In this document: piece by piece, positions 61,616 through 64,000 of the stretch | How the letters are laid out: each line of letters opens with the position of its first letter | Numbering within the stretch: the first letter of the stretch is position 1 | NCBI GenBank assembly: GCA_022457155.1 | Contig: JAJGOT010000021.1 | Location: forward strand, 460,001-524,000 | Reading direction: 5' to 3' | Length of the DNA stretch: 64,000 bases | DNA from: Cladopsammia gracilis | Taxonomy: Eukaryota > Cnidaria > Anthozoa > Scleractinia > Dendrophylliidae | The notes under the pieces: generated by a model | Told to the model about the DNA's origin: nothing | The model's database searches: none | What the model saw: only the letters and a program-made list of their open reading frames with translations | Position numbers and translations under genes: made by a program

Positions 61616-62416
61616 TTATAGTTCCTCTTTGAGAAGTCGTTTAAATTGCCCAAGGGACACAGCTTTCCTTACATTATGAGAAAGGCTGTTCCAGAGCATG
61701 GCGCCACTATAACTGATACTATTTTTATAATTAAGTTTATCCTCAGAGTCCCTTAGGTTGTAACTAATTTCTCGCTTCTCAAATTTAGAACTTAGATAGT
61801 TTGGAGCCAACCCGTGTAGAGACCTATAAACCATCGTAGCTCTTTGAATTTGTTGCTGGCAGGCAAGATTTTTCCATCCTAGGAGTTCTAATAGATTACC
61901 AGCATCTACGTCATAGTTTGAATAGGTCAAAACACGAGCTGCTCTGTTTTGTAGCTTTTGTAGTTTATTCTGCAGAGTTATCCCACAGTTTCCCCAAACA
62001 ATGTTGCAGTAGTCGAAGTGTGGCTGTATCAATGCTTGATAAATTAAGTATAAGGTCACTTGAGGAACGAGGTGCCTAATTCGTTTCATGGCCCCAATAC
62101 CAGAAGCGACTTTCTTTGTGACTTCCTCGATGTGGTCACTCCAGCCAAGTTTGTCATCAATGGTCACCCCAAGTGATTTTGTGGTAGTGACCCGGTTTAC
62201 TTGAAGATCTTTATTAATTGCAAGTGCTGGGGAATCCGTGAGAGTGCTTAGCCTCTGTCTAGATCCGATAAGCATAAATTCAGTTTTAGTCATATTTAGA
62301 GTGAGTTTGTTTGCTTTCAGCCAATTGTAAACGTTTTCTAAATCTTGGTTTAGATATAATTGAATGTCGTCTGCATTATTACTTGCGTAAGTAAGGTGGG
62401 TATCGTCAGCATACAT
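61616..62416 (-). pseudogene. LINE ORF2, C-terminal RT half
   Basis: Begins in the RT catalytic loop (MYADDTHLTYA) and continues through LKANKLTLNMTKTEFMLIG, HFDYCNIVWGNC, LQNRAARVLTY and the terminal SISYSGAMLWNSL, with a stop at 61616-61618. The preceding RT segment (GVPQGTILGPLLF) lies at about 62430-62500 in another phase, separated by a TA slip. It would copy RNA into DNA at a nicked target. Confidence 0.85.
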
Positions 62417-62623
62417 CCTCGGCTCGCAGTTTAAGAGACAATTTGGAAGATCGTTAATATATATATAACAGAAATAGTAGTGGTCCTAGGATCGTCCCCT
62501 GGGGAACACCACAACTTAAAAGACAACTTTTTGAGAGCGATCCGTTAATAGAGCAAATTTGGGTACGATTCTCTAAATATGACTTAAACCATCGATGTGC
62601 ATTACCATATATGCCATAATTGC

Positions 62624-63903
62624 TTAATTTTGATAAAAGTAGCCCGCCTTTTTTAGATCTAAGAAAACAACGGCATTGACTTTACCATGATCGATATTAT
62701 ACGCCCAAGCGTCAGTGGCTTCAAGGAGAGCCCTGACAGTTGAGTGAATAGTACGAAAACCTGATTGATATTTACGGATGATTTCGTTTTCATCTAGATA
62801 GGCATATAATTGATCATAGACGATTCTTTCAAAGACTTTGGCAACAACTGAGATAACCGAAATTGGACGATAATTGTTTAGATCGTCCCGATCGCCCTGT
62901 TTAAAAAGTGGGGTAACCTTTGCGCATTTCCAATCATCTGGAAATATACCTTGACTTATTGATTGGTTAAAAATATCACGGATAGGTATACAAATGAGAT
63001 CAGCACATTCACGAATGAGCCTAGCAGATATCTTGTCAAGGCCAGCTGCCTTTGACTTATTTAGTTGATTTAAAAGTGAAAGAACTTTTTCGATACTAGT
63101 TGGACGTAGCTGGAACCGTTTATCAGTGCCTGTAAGATATCTCTGAAAGCCATCACTATCTAAGGAATCAATATTGCTGGCAAGGGTTGGACCGATAGTA
63201 GCAAAATGATTATTAAAATGGTCAGACAGCACAGTTGGATTTGTTATTGATACTCCATTTACTTTCAGGGATGTTACCGATTTTTTCCCAGATTTCCGCG
63301 ACGTAAGTTCGTTAATAGTCTGCCAGGTCTTTTTAGAATTGCCTACATACTCGTTAAAACTATTTTGATAATAGGCTTGCTTAGCTAGTCTAATTTCGTT
63401 ATTTACTAAATAACGCTGCTTTTTAAAAAGCGCCCAATCATTTGAATCATTGGAATTACATGCTTTTATTTTCAGAACATGTCGATCAAGCATTCGCTTC
63501 TTAAGTTCATGAGTAATCCATGGAGAGCTACGAGTGCGAACACGTATAGTTCTCAAGGGAGCATGTTTGTCAACAATAGATAAAAACAAACATTTCCAAT
63601 TTAGCCACATTTCATTTGGATCAGTTGAATTGTATACTTGGTCCCAACATTGAGACATAATGTCGTCCCGAAAATTTGTTCGATCGCATTTTCGAAAATG
63701 TCTATAGGTAATAGCATTATGCCCGTTAGATATTCCATTTGTGGATAATTTTCGATAGGCAAAGACTATGCTATGATCGCTAATACTAATATGACGGACT
63801 CCTGAGCATACAACGTTATCGGGACAATTAGTATAGATTACATCAATTAAAGTTTTAGACGTAGGAGTTATTCTAGTTGGCTCAGTTATTGAAATAACTG
63901 TTA
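62624..63903 (-). pseudogene. LINE ORF2, endonuclease end and N-terminal RT half
   Basis: Open from the truncation point to a stop at 62624. It starts with the end of the apurinic-type endonuclease (ISISDHSIVFAYRKL), then the linker and RT with LNKSKAAGLDKISARLI, FPDDWKCAKVTPLFKQG, NNYRPISVISVVAKVFE and VVFLDLKKAG. Just after this the expected FD-containing stretch of motif A is missing and the phase changes, so the enzyme is inactive. Confidence 0.85.
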
Positions 63904-64000
63904 CAAAGGACAGTGTCCCGCTGAAATAACAAATTTGTGTTAACTTAACCCTCGGATGTACAAGGGGGGGGGGGGGGGGGGGGGCACCTCTCCTTTAGGA

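Larger units (their letters stand above)
61456..63908 (-). mobile_element. 5'-truncated non-LTR retrotransposon (CR1/Jockey-like)
   Basis: Minus-strand LINE inserted within a G-run repeat unit: the unit breaks at CTATTTAAA near 61455 and resumes at GGACAGTGTCCC near 63908. The 5' end starts inside the endonuclease domain. The 3' end has an untranslated region and a TATC-repeat tail (about 61456-61475). The RT is interrupted between the two coding pieces. Confidence 0.85.

Overview
The window looks like nuclear DNA of an animal, most likely an anthozoan cnidarian such as a stony coral (inference). The evidence is AT-rich sequence, spliced EGF-like exons with phase-1 introns, a PAN/apple-domain exon with a signal peptide, tRNA- and 5S-derived repeats, LINE and Ty3/gypsy retroelements, and very many foldback elements. 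It is an accessory, transposon-packed region with little ordinary host coding sequence.

Layout. 1-4500: minus-strand exons of a degraded multi-exon gene, with two in-frame stops in exon 2. 4500-8110: no genes; tRNA-like and low-complexity repeats. 8264-25265: a minus-strand secreted-protein gene (signal peptide and PAN domain at 24965-25265, then eight 123-bp calcium-binding EGF exons from 20467 down to 8264). Its introns have been tandemly duplicated and invaded by a Ty3/gypsy LTR element (9611-17066, itself carrying a nested element), a LINE tail, a SINE and foldback elements. 25361-43318: a nearly complete Polinton/Maverick (adintovirus-like) element. 43319-64000: host repeats. These include a TIR element with a Crypton-like tyrosine recombinase, a tandem duplication of several kb (47.1-52 kb and 54.5-58.1 kb) and several foldback elements, one of them built from a duplicated DNA-binding gene fragment. 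A 5'-truncated LINE lies at the end.

The Polinton is the main system. It has a GTTGTA 6-bp target duplication, 424-bp terminal inverted repeats, protein-primed DNA polymerase B, chromodomain integrase, adenain-like protease, packaging ATPase, double-jelly-roll major capsid protein, penton, a PLA2-like protein, a fibre-like protein with phage-tail-type repeats, and a candidate VLTF3-like late transcription factor. Structural genes form a tightly packed minus-strand block facing a plus-strand ATPase-fibre block. Three divergent gene pairs share tiny intergenic regions, two of them near-perfect palindromes that include both start codons. Most start codons sit in a TAAAATG-like context resembling poxvirus/NCLDV late promoters. 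The polymerase gene is broken at two places and the PLA2 and one small gene at one place each, so this copy is probably not autonomous although most structural genes are intact.

Gene functions were assigned by reading translated motifs by eye. No database search was run.
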